29,597 bases of DNA, from the NCBI GenBank assembly GCA_934754735.1, contig CAKVJE010000015.1, forward strand, positions 1 through 29,597, read 5' to 3'. The stretch is from an uncultured Candidatus Melainabacteria bacterium (GTDB lineage: Bacteria > Cyanobacteriota > Vampirovibrionia > Gastranaerophilales > Gastranaerophilaceae). The translations under genes and the position numbers were made by a program. The notes under the pieces are model-generated. The model made no database searches, was not told the DNA's origin, and saw nothing but the letters and a program-made list of their open reading frames with translations. This document shows, piece by piece, positions 29,306 to 29,597 of the stretch. Within the stretch, counting starts at the first letter, position 1. Every line of letters starts with the position of its first letter.

Positions 29306-29597
29306 CTATACTCCTGCAAATTGACTCTTCAATGCTTCAATTGTAGCATCTAATGAAGCCTTGTCAAATACGTTATAAACCGTTGCCTCAGGCGCAATCT
29401 TTTTATTCAAGCCGGCAAGAACCTTACCCGGGCCAATTTCGATAAATGTATCAATACCTTCTGCAACCATTTTTTGAATAGTTTGTGTCCAATGAACTGA
29501 TGAAGAAATTTGTCTTGGCATTTTTGATTTAAAATCATCTGCCTTGATTGTTGCTTCGGCATCTACGTTTGTAATAACAGGAATTGAAGCGTCATTT
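29306..29597 (-). CDS. fabD: Malonyl-CoA:ACP transacylase FabD, C-terminal part (cut by window end)
   Basis: 96 residues are readable without a start; the frame continues past 29597. The visible part shows the FabD C-terminal lobe: IPVITNVDAEAT, MPRQISSSVHWTQTI, then GIDTFIEIGPGKVLAGLNKKI. FabD moves malonyl from CoA to acyl carrier protein to feed fatty acid elongation. The catalytic Ser and His lie upstream, outside the window. It heads the visible fabD-orf-fabG operon. Confidence 0.93.
   Translation of the reverse strand, partial: NDASIPVITNVDAEATIKADDFKSKMPRQISSSVHWTQTIQKMVAEGIDTFIEIGPGKVLAGLNKKIAPEATVYNVFDKASLDATIEALKSQFAGV

Overview
ORGANISM. The window is AT-rich bacterial chromosome with compact operons and no rRNA, tRNA, prophage or transposase gene that I can see. 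Several features point to a fermentative gut member of the non-photosynthetic cyanobacterial sister group (Gastranaerophilales / 'Melainabacteria', class Vampirovibrionia). There is a plastid/cyanobacterial-type Ycf46 AAA ATPase with a Ycf35-like protein and a DUF2997 protein, an oxygen-independent ribonucleotide reductase, and a protein with an N-terminal Asn-rich 'NFRG' motif that I remember as typical of this order. There are also heptamer/octamer repeat palindromes reminiscent of cyanobacterial STRR repeats. The assignment is inference and was not tested by any search. LAYOUT. Positions 1-1480 hold the start of a leftward gene, two lineage-specific small proteins (152 and 58 aa) and a structured transcription unit carrying a 23-codon hydrophobic mini-ORF. 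Positions 1488-4020 hold a YdjC/ChbG-type deacetylase overlapping an exported two-HKD phospholipase-D-like protein. Positions 4143-7334 (-) hold a SWIM-zinc-finger SNF2 helicase. Positions 7335-9257 are a 1.9-kb non-coding block with two copies of a roughly 400-bp composite palindrome and, between them, a tight cluster of inverted 12-mers inside a perfect 27-bp inverted repeat. Positions 9258-11541 hold a HAD phosphatase, a PilZ protein, an exported protein and a DUF486 membrane protein. Positions 11616-15715 hold a membrane HhH protein, a radical-SAM activase-like protein, a Ycf46-type AAA ATPase, a Ycf35-like protein and a DUF2997 protein. Positions 15808-17483 hold an NrtR-like Nudix regulator, secG and tcdA. 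Positions 17848-20118 hold nrdD behind a promoter with a palindrome in its spacer. Positions 20174-22543 (-) hold two membrane proteins of unknown function, the second preceded by a strong promoter, a leader ORF and an intrinsic terminator placed directly against its ribosome binding site. Positions 22892-24567 hold a DNA-binding coiled-coil protein and recA, followed by two promoter-terminator modules with no gene (small RNA candidates). Positions 24931-29597 (-) hold small housekeeping/unknown genes, leuD, dnaN, fabG, a 71-aa protein and the end of fabD. Each boundary in fabG|dnaN|leuD|zf-TFIIB carries a palindromic repeat, and a 31-bp exact copy of the dnaN 3' end lies inverted on the far side of leuD. 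HOW THE GENES WORK TOGETHER. The anaerobic NrdD needs a radical-SAM activase, and the 199-aa CxxxCxxC protein is the only candidate here. However, it is translationally coupled to the HhH membrane protein and sits directly before the Ycf46/Ycf35/DUF2997 genes, so it may instead belong to that little-understood module. fabD/fabG (fatty acid synthesis), secG (protein export), dnaN and recA (replication and repair) form the housekeeping background. The most promising undescribed items are the radical-SAM/Ycf46/Ycf35/DUF2997 cluster, the attenuator-like leader at 22.6 kb, the variable-arm palindromes with a conserved core, and the 7.5-9.1 kb repeat block.
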